Notes: a model not told the origin generated them from the sequence alone. A stretch of DNA of 64,000 nucleotides from Bradyrhizobium sp. DOA9 (GCF_000617845.2 NZ_DF820425.1:2593725-2657724), one strand, 5' to 3'; shown: positions 1 to 8,758, counted from the first letter of the stretch. Program-made: numbers and translations.

Positions 1-669
1 GGCCCCGCTCGCCGCCTCCCAGATCGCCGTCGGCAGCAGCATCGTCGCGCCGCAGCAGGTGGTGAAGGACAGGAAGGAGAGCTGGTGGATCTTCGGCCGG
101 CGCGGGATGAAGGCCGAATAGAGCCCGAACGCCACCAGCGAGGAGGCGAACATGATGTCGCCCCTGTTGAAGCTGATGCTTGCCAGCGCCGCGAGGTCGC
201 CGCGCAGGATGATGATCAGCACGCCGAGCAGCGAGATCGCGATGCCGCCGAGCTGCGCGGCGGTCAGCCGCACGCCGAACAGCACCAGCGACCACAGCGC
301 CACGAACAACGGACCCGCCGACTGGATCAGCAGCGCATTCAGCGCCTCGGTGTATTGCAGTGCCCAGTACGAGATCGCGTTGTTGAAGGCGAAGCCGACC
401 AGCGACAGGAACAGCATCAGGGGCATGCTCTGGCGCAACGCAGGCCAGTCGCGCTTCAGATGCGGCCAGGCGAACGGCAGCAGGATCAGGAACACGCCGA
501 ACCAGCGGATCGTGGTGATCGTCAGCGGCGGCACATGCGCGCCGACATGGCGCGCGAGCACGATGTTGCCGGCCCAGAACAGCGAGCTCAGGCTGAGCAG
601 CAGATAAGGCTGGTTGTTGAGCCAGCTGGCCGGATTGGCGGCCGGAGGCGCGGGCGAAGCGGTCGTCAT
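1..669 (-). CDS. EamA/DMT-family transporter, C-terminal end outside the window
   Basis: Inner-membrane drug/metabolite-transporter-superfamily permease; the substrate cannot be told. The reading frame starts at the ATG complementary to 667-669 and stays open for 223 codons to base 1, so the C-terminal part lies beyond the window edge. The protein is a run of hydrophobic helices, starting with the NNQPYLLLSLSSLFWAGN region and including WALQYTEALNALLIQSAGP, typical of the first EamA repeat. It is clearly paralogous to the complete transporter at 1194-2126: NQPYLLL, LPFAW, QSAGPLFVALWSLV versus QSAAPLLVALWSLV. The two copies flank a DUF1330 gene. Family is firm; substrate unknown. Confidence 0.88.
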   Translation of the reverse strand, partial: MTTASPAPPAANPASWLNNQPYLLLSLSSLFWAGNIVLARHVGAHVPPLTITTIRWFGVFLILLPFAWPHLKRDWPALRQSMPLMLFLSLVGFAFNNAISYWALQYTEALNALLIQSAGPLFVALWSLVLFGVRLTAAQLGGIAISLLGVLIIILRGDLAALASISFNRGDIMFASSLVAFGLYSAFIPRRPKIHQLSFLSFTTCCGATMLLPTAIWEAASGA

Positions 670-762
670 GGGCGTTGCATGCGAGCTTGCGCCGGATCGC
701 CGTCATGGCACAAGTCACGGCACCGCAATGCTACAATGCAGCCGAGCCTTGAGGAGGTGCCA

Positions 763-1164
763 TTGACGGTCAATATGTTGAACATCGAGGGCCTGGAGCG
801 GCTCGATCCGAATGCGCCGGTGGTGATGCTGAACCTGATGCGCTTCCACGCGCGCTCGCGCGACGGCAACGGGTCGGGTTGGGACGCGTATTTGCGCTAC
901 AGCGCGATCACGGTGCCGATGATCAAGGCGCGCGGCGGCACGCTGCTCTGGACCGGCGAAGCCAAGGCGGTCGCACTCGGTCCGCACGCGGGCAACGATT
1001 GGGACTTCGTCGCGCTGGTCCATTACCCGGCGGTCTCGGCCTTTCTCGACATGATGACCTCGGAAACCTACGAGCGCGAAGCCGATCCGCATCGCGCGAG
1101 CGCCTGCGCCGAGCACGTGATCATCGCGACGAGCGAGGCCTACAGCAAGTTCAAGATGAAGTAA
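763..1164 (+). CDS. DUF1330-type small protein
   Basis: Small soluble protein of about 133 residues resembling the DUF1330/dimeric alpha-beta barrel family: NAPVVMLNLMRF near the N-terminus, then a Y-rich middle (YLRYSAI), LLWTGEAKAVALG and DFVALVHYPAVSAFLDM, all common in that family. Function is unknown. Start choice: GAGGAGG at 751-757 lies five bases before TTG at 763, which fits better than the upstream ATG at 736 or the ATG at 775. The frame is open further upstream, but that stretch is antisense to the transporter gene and is not coding. It is convergent with the EamA gene at 1194-2126 and divergent from the one at 1-669. Confidence 0.75.
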   Translation: MTVNMLNIEGLERLDPNAPVVMLNLMRFHARSRDGNGSGWDAYLRYSAITVPMIKARGGTLLWTGEAKAVALGPHAGNDWDFVALVHYPAVSAFLDMMTSETYEREADPHRASACAEHVIIATSEAYSKFKMK

Positions 1165-1193
1165 GCAAGAGCGGAGCCGCGCTGGTAGCGGCC

Positions 1194-2126
1194 CTAAGCC
1201 GCCTGCTTCCTTGACGCCGCGAACACGCCCGCCAGCACCAAGGCAAAGCCGATGAAGTGGAACGCCTGCGGGTGCTCGCCCAGAAACACCATCGCCATGA
1301 TCGAGCCGAACATCGGCGTGACGTGGAAGAACGGCGCGGCGCGGTTGGCGCCGATCAGGCGCACGCCGCGATTGAAGCAGAGATAGGCGAGCGCCGAGGG
1401 GAAGACGGCGACGTAGAACAGGGTCAGGAGGTTCGTCCCGTCGAGCTTCATCACCGGGCGCGCCGACAATTCCCAGATCTCCAGCGGAATGAGACAGGCC
1501 GCGCCGCAGCCGAAGGTGAAGGCGAGGAACGAGAGGCCGTGCATCGGCGGCCGCTTCAGCGACAGCACCGAATAGAGCGCGAAGATCAGGAGCGCGAGGA
1601 GGAAGATCAGGTCGCCCTTGTTGAAGTCGATGCTCGACAGCGTGGTGAAATCGCCGTGCAGCAGGATGGTCAGCACGCCGCCCATCGACAGCACGACGCC
1701 GAAGGCCTGCGCCGCGGTGAGACGGATGCCGAGGATGACCAGCGACCACAGCGCCACCAAGAGCGGCGCGGCCGATTGCAGCAGCAGCGTATTGAGCGCC
1801 TGGGTGTGCTCCAGGGCCCAATATTGCAGCGTGTTGAAGGCGCTGATGCCGATGACCGAGAGCGTGATCATCAGGCCGAGCTTGCTGCGGATCGCCGGCC
1901 AGTCCTGCACGAGGTGCTTCCAGGCGAATGGCAGCACCAGCAGGAACGCAAAGAACCAGCGCAGGAACGACAGCGTCACCGGCGGAATGTGGCCGGCCGC
2001 GAGCCGCCCGACGATGGCGTTGCCGGCCCAGCACAGCGCGGTGATACTGAGCAGCAGGTAAGGCTGGTTGGCGATCCAGCTGTGGCCGGATGTTTCCGCG
2101 CGCGTGGTGTGGTCGGTGGCGGACAT
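1194..2126 (-). CDS. EamA/DMT-family transporter
   Basis: Complete 310-residue inner-membrane transporter of the drug/metabolite superfamily, the usual length for a two-EamA-repeat protein with ten predicted membrane helices. Visible helices include PYLLLSITALCWAGNAIVG, FLLVLPFAW, LLVALWSLVILGIRL and the C-terminal FIGFALVLAGVFAASRK. The end AASRKQAA is short and basic, as is usual for the cytosolic tail. It is a paralogue of the gene cut at base 1, in the same orientation with a DUF1330 gene between. Substrate unknown (amino acids or other small metabolites in studied relatives). Confidence 0.92.
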   Translation of the reverse strand: MSATDHTTRAETSGHSWIANQPYLLLSITALCWAGNAIVGRLAAGHIPPVTLSFLRWFFAFLLVLPFAWKHLVQDWPAIRSKLGLMITLSVIGISAFNTLQYWALEHTQALNTLLLQSAAPLLVALWSLVILGIRLTAAQAFGVVLSMGGVLTILLHGDFTTLSSIDFNKGDLIFLLALLIFALYSVLSLKRPPMHGLSFLAFTFGCGAACLIPLEIWELSARPVMKLDGTNLLTLFYVAVFPSALAYLCFNRGVRLIGANRAAPFFHVTPMFGSIMAMVFLGEHPQAFHFIGFALVLAGVFAASRKQAA

Positions 2127-2495
2127 TGTGATGGGTGGGCCCTGCGTCGAATACGCCGAGCCCTCCGGCCCGGCGAGGTCCGGGCCGGCTGATCACCCGG
2201 CAGGTCCAAAGACACGGAAAACGAGGTTGCATCAACGGGGGCGCTCGCATCGCGACCATGCCGCCGGCGATGGCGGCCCCGCGCGCTTTGGTCGAAGCTG
2301 CTGCGCCGGCCCGCAAGGGTTCGGGATTTTCCGCTTATATCAAGGGCTTGGGTGGGGCGCTGGACCCTGAAAAAGCCCCGTTCTTGCTTGCCTAGAGGGG
2401 CTGCTTCCTTTATCCGGTTGGCTGCCTTGCGTGCGAACGGCTCCCGGCCGTCAGTTCGGCTGGCGCATCTAAAATCTTCGAAGGATTACCCGCGA
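2127..2495. other. Intergenic region upstream of purA
   Basis: About 370 bases between the divergent transporter and purA. A frame continuous with purA is open from 2352, but its residues do not resemble a PurA N-terminus and the family begins at MANVVV. No hairpin, repeat or recognisable operator was seen; the purA promoter is presumably here. Confidence 0.5.
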
Positions 2496-3788
2496 ATGGC
2501 CAATGTTGTCGTCGTCGGCGCCCAATGGGGCGACGAAGGGAAGGGCAAGATCGTCGACTGGTTGTCGGAGCAGGCGGATATCGTCGTCCGCTTCCAGGGC
2601 GGCCATAATGCCGGCCACACGCTGGTGATCAACGGCAAGACCTACAAGCTCGCGCTGCTGCCCTCCGGCGTGCTGCGCGGGGGCAAGCTGTCGGTGATCG
2701 GCAACGGCGTGGTGTTCGACCCCGCTGCCTTCCTCGACGAGGTCTCAAGGCTCAGGTCGCAGGGGGTCGACGTCAGCCCCGACAACCTGCGCGTCGCGGA
2801 AAACGTCACGTTGATCCTGCCGCTGCACCGCGAGCTCGATGCACACCGCGAATCCGCCAGCGCCGCGGCCGCGATCGGCACGACGCGCCGCGGCATCGGC
2901 CCGGCCTATGAAGACAAGGTCGGCCGCCGCGCCATCCGCCTGATGGATCTTGCCGATCACCAGACGCTGCCGCACAAGATCGACCGCCTGCTGGCGCACC
3001 ACAATGCGCTGCGCCGCGGCCTCAACCTGCCGGAATTCGACGGCGCGGTGATCCTGAAGGAGCTGATGGCGATGGCGCCGCAGCTCCTGCCCTATGCCGA
3101 GACGGTGTGGCGGCTGCTCGACATCGAGCGGCGCGCCGGCAAGCGCATGCTGTTCGAGGGCGCGCAAGGCGCGCTGCTCGACGTCGACCACGGCACCTAT
3201 CCTTACGTCACCTCGTCCAACACGGTGGCGGCCCAGGCCGCGACCGGCGCCGGCCTCGGACCGGGCGCGGTCGGCTATGTGCTCGGCCTGTGCAAGGCCT
3301 ACACCACCCGCGTCGGCCAGGGCCCGTTCCCGACCGAGCAGGACAACGAGATCGGCCGCAAGATCGGCGAGCGCGGTCGCGAGTTCGGCACCAATACCGG
3401 CCGCCCGCGCCGCTGCGGCTGGTTCGACGCCGTGTTGGTCCGCCAGGCGGTCCGGACCTGCGGCATCAATGGCCTCGCGCTGACCAAGCTCGACATCCTC
3501 GACGGCTTCGACTCGATCGAGGTCTGCACCGGCTACAGGCTCGATGGCAAGGAGATCGACCATTTCCCGGCCGGCGAAGGTGCCCAGGCCCGGGTCGAGC
3601 CGATCTACGAGACCATCGAGGGCTGGAAGGAGCCGACCGCCAATGCGCGGTCCTGGGCCGACCTGCCGGCGCAGGCCATCAAATATGTCCGGCGGATCGA
3701 GGAATTGGTGGGATGTCCGGTTGCGCTGCTTTCCACCAGCCCGGAACGCGAAGATACTATCCTGGTGCAAAATCCGTTTGAGGCTTAA
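2496..3788 (+). CDS. purA: Adenylosuccinate synthetase
   Basis: Cytosolic enzyme joining IMP and aspartate with GTP to give adenylosuccinate, the first committed step to AMP. The 430-residue length is that of bacterial PurA. Residues 8-18 ([11 protein letters not shown]) form the GTP P-loop with the catalytic Asp13, and GGHNAGHT near residue 40 carries the catalytic His. Further signatures are [33 protein letters not shown] and the C-terminal [12 protein letters not shown] type end. The start at MANVVVVG matches the family; the upstream open frame is discarded. The gene for a proline-rich protein follows 37 bases downstream in the same direction. Confidence 0.98.
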   Translation: MANVVVVGAQWGDEGKGKIVDWLSEQADIVVRFQGGHNAGHTLVINGKTYKLALLPSGVLRGGKLSVIGNGVVFDPAAFLDEVSRLRSQGVDVSPDNLRVAENVTLILPLHRELDAHRESASAAAAIGTTRRGIGPAYEDKVGRRAIRLMDLADHQTLPHKIDRLLAHHNALRRGLNLPEFDGAVILKELMAMAPQLLPYAETVWRLLDIERRAGKRMLFEGAQGALLDVDHGTYPYVTSSNTVAAQAATGAGLGPGAVGYVLGLCKAYTTRVGQGPFPTEQDNEIGRKIGERGREFGTNTGRPRRCGWFDAVLVRQAVRTCGINGLALTKLDILDGFDSIEVCTGYRLDGKEIDHFPAGEGAQARVEPIYETIEGWKEPTANARSWADLPAQAIKYVRRIEELVGCPVALLSTSPEREDTILVQNPFEA

Positions 3789-3825
3789 CGATATCTTACC
3801 GGGACGCGCGTATAGTTGAGTAGAA

Positions 3826-5415
3826 ATGGCTGATTACTATCCGCTGATCGCCCGCGCTATTGCCGCCCTGGACCCCAACGCTCCCGGCGAAAGCCGTCGC
3901 GCGCTCTATGAGCGGGCGCGTACGGCGCTGATCGCGCAGCTGCGCAGCGTGCAGCCGCCGCTGTCCGAATCCGAGATCACCCGCGAACGGCTGTCGCTGG
4001 AAGAGGCCGTCCGCAAGGTCGAATCGGAGGCCGCCCAGCGCGCCCGCGAGGCCTCGCGTCCCGGTGGCGCGACCCGCTCGGGCTCGAGTGGCGATGCCTT
4101 CCGCCGCGCCAGCACGAGGGCCGCCGAGGGCAACCCGGCTGCCGCGCCGCCGCGCACGCGTCCGGCTCCGGCGCCGCCGCGCGCCGACCGCCCGTCCTTC
4201 AACGTCGACGACCAAAACGAGGCCCCGCGGCCGCCGCGCGCGCCCCGTTTCGACGCCCCGCGCCCGTCTGGCCCGCCCGCCGCGCCACCGGAGCCGCCGG
4301 CCGGGCGCGACCGCCAGGCTGCGCGCCGTCCGACCGATGTGGGACCGCCGCCGCCGCTGCCGTCCTCGCCCGGCGTGCGCGGCTTCCGCGACATCACGGC
4401 CGATGCCAACGATCTCGGCGGTGCCGCCGCGCAGGCCAGCCGCGCCGCGCGCCGCACCTATGCCAACGTGCCCTCGCCCTCGCCGGAATTCGACCGGATG
4501 GAGCCGAGCCTGGAAAACCGCACCGGCGAGTCCGAGGCGCCCTATTCCTATGACGAGTCGATCGAGGAGGCCGAGCGCTACACGCCGCAGCCGCCGTCGC
4601 CGCGTCCGCGCATCGCCGCCGATCGCGACGTCAAGAAGCGCGCCCGCACCGGCTCCGCCTTTCCGTTCAAGAGCGCGATTGCGGTCGGCATCGTGCTCAT
4701 CCTGGTCGGCGCCGGCATCCTCTGGGGCAAGCAGCTGGTCCAGATCGTCAACGGCTTTCTCAAGCCGTCCGCGACGCAAGTGGCTGACACGCCGACGACC
4801 CCGGCGCAGCCGCAGAGCAAGCCGAAGATTCCCGATCGCGTCGGCCAGCCTTCGGCGGACCAGCCGGTCGCCCCGGTGGCGCAGAAGGTCGTGCTCTATG
4901 ACGAGGATCCATCCGATCCGAAGGGCAAGCAATATGTCGGCTCGGTGGTGTGGCGGCTCGAGCCGATCAAGGCCTCGGGCAACCAGAAGGCCGACGTCGC
5001 CGTGCGCGCCGACATCGAGATCCCCGACCGCAAGTTCAAGATGACGATGTCGTTCCGCCGCAACACCGATTCCTCGCTGCCGGCGAGCCACACCGCGGAA
5101 TTGACCTTCATCCTGCCGCAGGATTTCCCCGGCGGCAGCGTCTCCAACGTGCCGGGCATCCTGATGAAGTCGAACGAGCAGGCCCGCGGCACGCCGCTCG
5201 CCGGCCTCGCGGTCAAGGTCACCGACGGGTTCTTCCTGGTCGGGCTGTCCAACGTCGACGCCGACCGCGCCCGCAACGTCCAGCTCCTGAAGGAGCGCTC
5301 CTGGTTCGACGTGCCGCTGGTCTACGCCAACCAGCGCCGCGCCATCATCGCCATCGAGAAGGGCGCTCCCGGCGAGCGCGCCTTCAACGACGCCTTCGCG
5401 CAGTGGGGCGATTGA
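3826..5415 (+). CDS. Proline-rich single-pass membrane protein, function unknown
   Basis: A 529-residue protein I do not recognise by function. Residues 1-75 are helical and charged (MADYYPLIARAIAALDP..., with ERLSLEEAVRKVESEAAQRARE). Residues 80-175 are an Arg/Pro/Ala-rich, probably disordered stretch. One membrane segment lies around residues 282-302 (AIAVGIVLILVGAGILWG). The C-terminal 200 residues look folded and probably lie outside the membrane (VVLYDEDPSDPKGKQYVGSVVWRLE, FILPQDFPGGSV). The layout suggests a cytosolic N-terminal linker and a periplasmic C-terminal domain, which is inference. It follows purA closely and is probably co-transcribed. Confidence 0.85.
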   Translation: MADYYPLIARAIAALDPNAPGESRRALYERARTALIAQLRSVQPPLSESEITRERLSLEEAVRKVESEAAQRAREASRPGGATRSGSSGDAFRRASTRAAEGNPAAAPPRTRPAPAPPRADRPSFNVDDQNEAPRPPRAPRFDAPRPSGPPAAPPEPPAGRDRQAARRPTDVGPPPPLPSSPGVRGFRDITADANDLGGAAAQASRAARRTYANVPSPSPEFDRMEPSLENRTGESEAPYSYDESIEEAERYTPQPPSPRPRIAADRDVKKRARTGSAFPFKSAIAVGIVLILVGAGILWGKQLVQIVNGFLKPSATQVADTPTTPAQPQSKPKIPDRVGQPSADQPVAPVAQKVVLYDEDPSDPKGKQYVGSVVWRLEPIKASGNQKADVAVRADIEIPDRKFKMTMSFRRNTDSSLPASHTAELTFILPQDFPGGSVSNVPGILMKSNEQARGTPLAGLAVKVTDGFFLVGLSNVDADRARNVQLLKERSWFDVPLVYANQRRAIIAIEKGAPGERAFNDAFAQWGD

Positions 5416-5468
5416 GGCTTACTCCGAGAAATCTCGGCCTCCATGACCGGAGGCGTCGCTACACACTC

Positions 5469-5540
5469 CGTCATTGCGAGCGCAGCGAAGCAATCCAGAC
5501 TGTTGCCACGGTGACAGTTCTGGATTGCTCCGCAATGACG
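5469..5540. repeat. Dispersed palindromic repeat, family A, copy 1 (right arm shortened)
   Basis: Left arm CGTCATTGCGAGCGCAGCGA is mirrored by a right arm ending GCAATGACG. The right arm lacks about eight bases present in the other copies. Same family as 7821-7900, 43505-43584 and 54384-54463. It sits between the convergent genes ending at 5415 and 5569. Confidence 0.85.
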
Positions 5541-5568
5541 GCGGAGCGGCAGGCGTCGCCACTCCTTG

Positions 5569-5841
5569 CTACTGCGCCGCCGCTTCGCGCTTGCGCGATG
5601 CCGCCGCGGCGGCATGCTCGCGGTCCATCACGGCGCGGCAGCCGGGGCTGACCTGCGCCTTGTTCCGGACCATGCAGGCGGTGATCCGCGGGATGTCGGG
5701 GATCTCGCTGGAGCACAGCCGCATCGCGTCACCCGAGCACATCTGCTGGGCTTCTTGCGTGAAGGCGAGAGCGGGTGATGTCTGGAGAGCGAAGGTGGCG
5801 GCGACGGCGAAGAGCGAAGCGATGGTTTGATGGCGTGTCAT
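5569..5841 (-). CDS. Secreted Cys-rich small protein (GLG1/Cys-rich-repeat type), copy 1
   Basis: A 90-residue protein with a cleavable signal peptide (MTRHQTIASLFAVAATFALQ, then TSPALA before FTQEA). The mature part has four cysteines spaced like the Cys-rich GLG1-type repeat: QMCSGDAMRLC, then ITACMVRN and VSPGCRAVM. The end is Ala/Lys-rich. Probably periplasmic; function unknown. A second protein with the same cysteine pattern is encoded at 6355-6597 in the same orientation, so they look like diverged duplicates. The start at 5841 is chosen because it gives the signal peptide; the open frame upstream has no such feature. Confidence 0.8.
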   Translation of the reverse strand: MTRHQTIASLFAVAATFALQTSPALAFTQEAQQMCSGDAMRLCSSEIPDIPRITACMVRNKAQVSPGCRAVMDREHAAAAASRKREAAAQ

Positions 5842-6088
5842 GAAGGATGGGTCCCTGAGTTCCCTTAAGGCGTGAGCCGCCTGGTGTTGGGGCGCCGCAC
5901 CCGGCTTGATCTGCCGCATGTCGCAACCTTCACGCCGGGAGCTTCGATCCCGCGTGTGGTCGCTCGATTTCCTGATGCCCGAATCGAAAGTGCTGCGCCG
6001 CCCGAGCGAAGTATGCGCCATTGTCACGCGCCCGCAATGGCCGGCACAAAGGAATTCGCAATTGTTGCACGCCAGTCACGTCGTGCGA

Positions 6089-6319
6089 TCAGATCAGCCG
6101 GTCAGACGACGCCCGCGCTTGTTCCGCATCGCTCGCGCCCAGCGAGGCGGCGTGCTCCTCGACGGCGGTGACGCCCTTCGGCGTCAGCTCGAACAGATCG
6201 CCGGCCTTCATCACATAGCCGTCGGCGATCAATTGCCCCATCTTGCCCTGCCGGTCGTCGGCAAAGGCGACGGACTGGCTGATGTCCCGCAGGATCGAGA
6301 GCTCTTCGTCGTGCAACAT
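6089..6319 (-). CDS. Small hypothetical protein
   Basis: A 76-residue soluble protein (MLHDEELSILRDISQSVAFA...). The middle (LIADGYVMKAGDLFELTPKGVTAVEEH) resembles the wing and last helix of a winged-helix fold, a weak suggestion only. GGAGAG stands seven bases before the ATG at 6319, supporting this start over the longer open frame. It lies between the two Cys-rich secreted protein genes, all three on the minus strand. No function is proposed. Confidence 0.65.
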   Translation of the reverse strand: MLHDEELSILRDISQSVAFADDRQGKMGQLIADGYVMKAGDLFELTPKGVTAVEEHAASLGASDAEQARASSDRLI

Positions 6320-6354
6320 GGCTTCACTCTCCGATTGCGGGGATGGGTCCGTCC

Positions 6355-6597
6355 TCACATGCCGTGGCTCTGAAATACCTTGCTGCACGATTTCGACAGC
6401 TTGGCCCGGTTGGCTTGCAGGCAGCTCTGCACCGCGCCGTCATTGCCGAGGTCCTTGCGGCAGAAGCGCTGCGCATCGCGCGAGCAGGCCTGCTGCTCCT
6501 GCGGCGTGCCCATATGGCCTTGGGCGAGCGCGGGTGCCGTCGACAGGCCGCTCAGGGCCGCCAGCGCGATCGTCGCCAGAAGAAATTTGCGGGCCAT
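6355..6597 (-). CDS. Secreted Cys-rich small protein (GLG1/Cys-rich-repeat type), copy 2
   Basis: An 80-residue protein with a signal peptide (MARKFLLATIALAALSGLS, cleavage after ...APALA). The mature domain carries the pattern ACSRDAQRFCRKDLG, VQSCLQAN, LSKSCSKVF: four cysteines with the same spacing as in the protein at 5569-5841. Cys-rich-repeat proteins of this kind are frequent in Bradyrhizobium and have no known function. Likely periplasmic with two disulfides, which is inference. Confidence 0.82.
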   Translation of the reverse strand: MARKFLLATIALAALSGLSTAPALAQGHMGTPQEQQACSRDAQRFCRKDLGNDGAVQSCLQANRAKLSKSCSKVFQSHGM

Positions 6598-6741
6598 CGG
6601 CGGCTCCAGTCTGTCAGGGGTTGAATTCAGGTCCAGCATGAACTCATCGTCTTGCCACTTGTTCCCCTCAAGGAGCCCGGTGCCCCGCTGTTCAAGGTTC
6701 CCACTGCGCTGCTATAACCCCGGCAAAGAGTGAGGTGCTTG

Positions 6742-7167
6742 ATGAAACGCTATCTGGTGTTTGCGCTGGTCGGTCCGTTCGTCGGCGGGTTCCTGCTGCT
6801 GCTGACGACGACCTACCAGTCCGGCTATTGGACCCAGACCAATCTCGGCGAGGTCGGCAAGCTGTTCGCGGTGTTCTTCAAGACCCTGCAATACAGCTAC
6901 CTGTTCGGCTTCCTGCCCGCGCTGATGATCGGCGCGGTCGACGACATCCTGCTCCACATCCGCCGGATCGGTCCCGGCTTGCGAATGCTTCTGGTCGGCG
7001 TGTTCGCCTTCGCCCTGGCCTCGCTCACCTACAGCTCGCGCGGCCCGGATTCGGGCGCGGTGCAGTTCATCCTGTACGGCCTCGTCGGTTTCGTGCCGGC
7101 GGTGATGTCATCCTGGCTCGTGCATCGCTATGTCGAGGAGCCGCAAGCCGCGCCGGCGCCGACCTGA
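6742..7167 (+). CDS. Four-helix integral membrane protein, function unknown
   Basis: A 141-residue inner-membrane protein (MKRYLVFALVGPFVGGFLLL). Four hydrophobic segments are visible: residues 4-25, about 45-72 (VFFKTLQYSYLFGFLPALMIGAVDDIL), 83-100 and 110-130. The loop between the second and third helices is basic. A GAGG motif at 6732-6735 lies six bases before the ATG; an in-frame GTG at 6730 is a weaker choice. I do not recognise a characterised family. The DUF4112 gene follows in the same direction. Confidence 0.72.
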   Translation: MKRYLVFALVGPFVGGFLLLLTTTYQSGYWTQTNLGEVGKLFAVFFKTLQYSYLFGFLPALMIGAVDDILLHIRRIGPGLRMLLVGVFAFALASLTYSSRGPDSGAVQFILYGLVGFVPAVMSSWLVHRYVEEPQAAPAPT

Positions 7168-7225
7168 GGCGCGGCGTTCGGGCGCGGCAGCAACCTCCGC
7201 CGCGCTGGCGCGTTCACCGAAGGCC

Positions 7226-7768
7226 ATGGCCATGCCCGACGACGACATCCTCGCTCCGCGCAAATCCGGTTCCGGGAGCAGCTCGCGTGCGCGCTTTTCG
7301 CGCGACGAGGCGCGCGGGCCGATCATCGATCAGGAAGGCCACGAGATCAGGCCGGAAAGCCTGGAGCAGGGATTTCGCGAGTTTCGCTTCGAGTTCGGCC
7401 AAGGCAGCCCGTTCGGCAATCTGACGCGCGAGCAGCGGATCGCGCGGCTCGAGGCGATCGCCAAGCTGCTCGATGTTGCCTTCATCCTGCCCGGCACCAA
7501 CATCCGCTACGGCATCGACGGGTTGATCGGCCTGATCCCCGTCGTCGGCGACATCATCACCACCGCGATCTCGCTGTGGCTGGTGCGCGAAGCCCGCGCG
7601 CTGGGCGCGCCCTGGCACGTCACGGCGCGCATGCTCGGCAATGTCGCGGTCGACGGCGTGGTCGGCCTGGTCCCGTTCGCGGGCGACGCCTTCGACGTCA
7701 TGTTCCGCGCCAACATGCGCAACGTCCGCCTGCTCCAGCGCTGGCTGGAAAAGCAGCCGCGGATGTAG
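7226..7768 (+). CDS. DUF4112 membrane protein
   Basis: A 180-residue protein with a charged, probably disordered first 70 residues and a C-terminal DUF4112 domain: RLEAIAKLLDVAFILPGTNIRYGID-GLIGLIPVVGDI and VDGVVGLVPFAGDAFDVMFRAN. The repeated G-L-(I/V)-P-x-x-G-D motif is the signature of this family of small membrane proteins of unknown function. Start is uncertain: ATG at 7226 or 7232, neither with a strong ribosome site; the frame is open back to 7130. Confidence 0.85.
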   Translation: MAMPDDDILAPRKSGSGSSSRARFSRDEARGPIIDQEGHEIRPESLEQGFREFRFEFGQGSPFGNLTREQRIARLEAIAKLLDVAFILPGTNIRYGIDGLIGLIPVVGDIITTAISLWLVREARALGAPWHVTARMLGNVAVDGVVGLVPFAGDAFDVMFRANMRNVRLLQRWLEKQPRM

Positions 7769-7820
7769 GGTGCGATGCCGCAGGTCCATCTGATCGGCAA
7801 TACGCCGGATTTCTCAACGT

Positions 7821-7900
7821 CGTCATTGCGAGCGCAGCGAAGCAATCCAGAATCTTTCCGCGGCGGGACTCTGGATTGCTTCGCTGCGCTCGCAATGACG
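7821..7900. repeat. Dispersed palindromic repeat, family A, copy 2
   Basis: An 80-base element made of CGTCATTGCGAGCGCAGCGA...AATCCAGA and its inverted copy ending CTCGCAATGACG, with a short GC-rich centre. The arms are almost perfectly complementary over about 30 bases. It lies between convergent genes. Confidence 0.9.
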
Positions 7901-7913
7901 CTCGGACAAAGCC

Positions 7914-7959
7914 CCCCAAAAACACAAAAGGCGCGACGACCTTTCGGCCATCGCGCCTT
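7914..7959 (-). terminator. Rho-independent terminator of the gene at 7989-8285
   Basis: On the minus strand, a GGCGCGA...TCGCGCC stem (7957-7951 with 7936-7930) with an inner GGCCGAAAGGTCG-type loop is followed by TTTTGTGTTTTTGG. It lies 30 bases after the stop of the 98-residue hypothetical gene. Confidence 0.75.
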
Positions 7960-7988
7960 CTGCGCACATCGAACTTGCTCGTGAAAGC

Positions 7989-8285
7989 TTACGCCGCGTC
8001 GGCGTCGGTCTCCGCGGCGGCGGGGGCCGGCTTGGGCCGGCGGGGCAGCGGGAAGGCATCGCTCTCGTAAAGCGAGCGGATGCCGTTCTGGTCGAAGCGC
8101 GCTTCCTCGACCTGGAGATAGGCGCCGTTCAGCGAATCCGTCGGCAACTGCTCCATCGCGAACTGCACGGCCTCGGCCGCAGTGCCGAACCGCCGGTAGG
8201 TGAAGCCCGCGCGCTTCTTCTTGCGGATGGCGGCGGGGAAGAGCTCGGCGGAGGTGTTGAAGTTGAACGGACGCAGTGGACGCAT
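7989..8285 (-). CDS. Conserved-type small hypothetical protein
   Basis: A 98-residue soluble protein ([20 protein letters not shown]...). It has a basic N-terminal half ([13 protein letters not shown]), an amphipathic helix ([13 protein letters not shown]), a short [20 protein letters not shown] segment and an Ala/Pro tail. No function recognised. The start at 8285 is favoured because the extra upstream residues have no composition of a coding region. A good terminator follows it, so it is probably a single transcription unit. Confidence 0.7.
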   Translation of the reverse strand: MRPLRPFNFNTSAELFPAAIRKKKRAGFTYRRFGTAAEAVQFAMEQLPTDSLNGAYLQVEEARFDQNGIRSLYESDAFPLPRRPKPAPAAAETDADAA

Positions 8286-8497
8286 GGTCAAAGACCTCGT
8301 GATCTTCTCTGGGGCTTTAAGCGCGTGGGGTTGGGGAGGGCAGGGGCCGCAATCGAGCGGGCCCGCCACATGTCATTGTCGCCCTCTAATATAGGCCGAT
8401 TTGACAAAAATGCGACCCCCGCGATGCGAGATGATGAATCCGTGCATGGCAGCTCCGCAGGCGCGGAAAATCTTTATATTTCAATTATTTAAATGGT

Positions 8498-8662
8498 TTA
8501 AACCTTGCCAAGAAGCAGCAGCACGATCAGGACGACCAGCACGACCCCGCCGATCCCCATGCCGGAATGCCCCAAGCCATAGCCGTAGCCGCCAAACCGG
8601 CCCGACAGGCCGCCGATGAGATAGATGATCACCAGGATGAGCAGGATGACCCCAAGCGACAT
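8498..8662 (-). CDS. DUF3309-type small hydrophobic protein
   Basis: A 54-residue peptide: MSLGVILLILVIIYLIGGLS, then a Gly/Tyr-rich turn (GRFGGYGYGLGHSG), then a second hydrophobic segment (GGVVLVVLIVLLLLGKV). This helix-GYGYG-helix arrangement matches the widespread DUF3309 family of small membrane proteins of unknown role, often two-helix hairpins. ATG is at 8662-8660 and TAA at 8500-8498. It lies upstream of the small hypothetical gene at 7989-8285 and downstream of msrB, all on the minus strand. Confidence 0.85.
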   Translation of the reverse strand: MSLGVILLILVIIYLIGGLSGRFGGYGYGLGHSGMGIGGVVLVVLIVLLLLGKV

Positions 8663-8711
8663 GACACCCTCGCTGGCGGCCGCCGAAATGCATGATCGGC
8701 CGTAACGCCAG

Positions 8712-8758
8712 AGAAAAGCACATCGCGCCGCCGGGTTCCACCTGGGAACCCGGCGGCG
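8712..8758 (-). terminator. Hairpin terminator after msrB
   Basis: A perfect 14-base-pair stem (8726-8739 with 8745-8758, CGCCGCCGGGTTCC) with a five-base loop lies eight bases after the msrB stop. On the minus strand a TGTGCTTTTCTC stretch follows, a modest U-tract. Confidence 0.7.
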
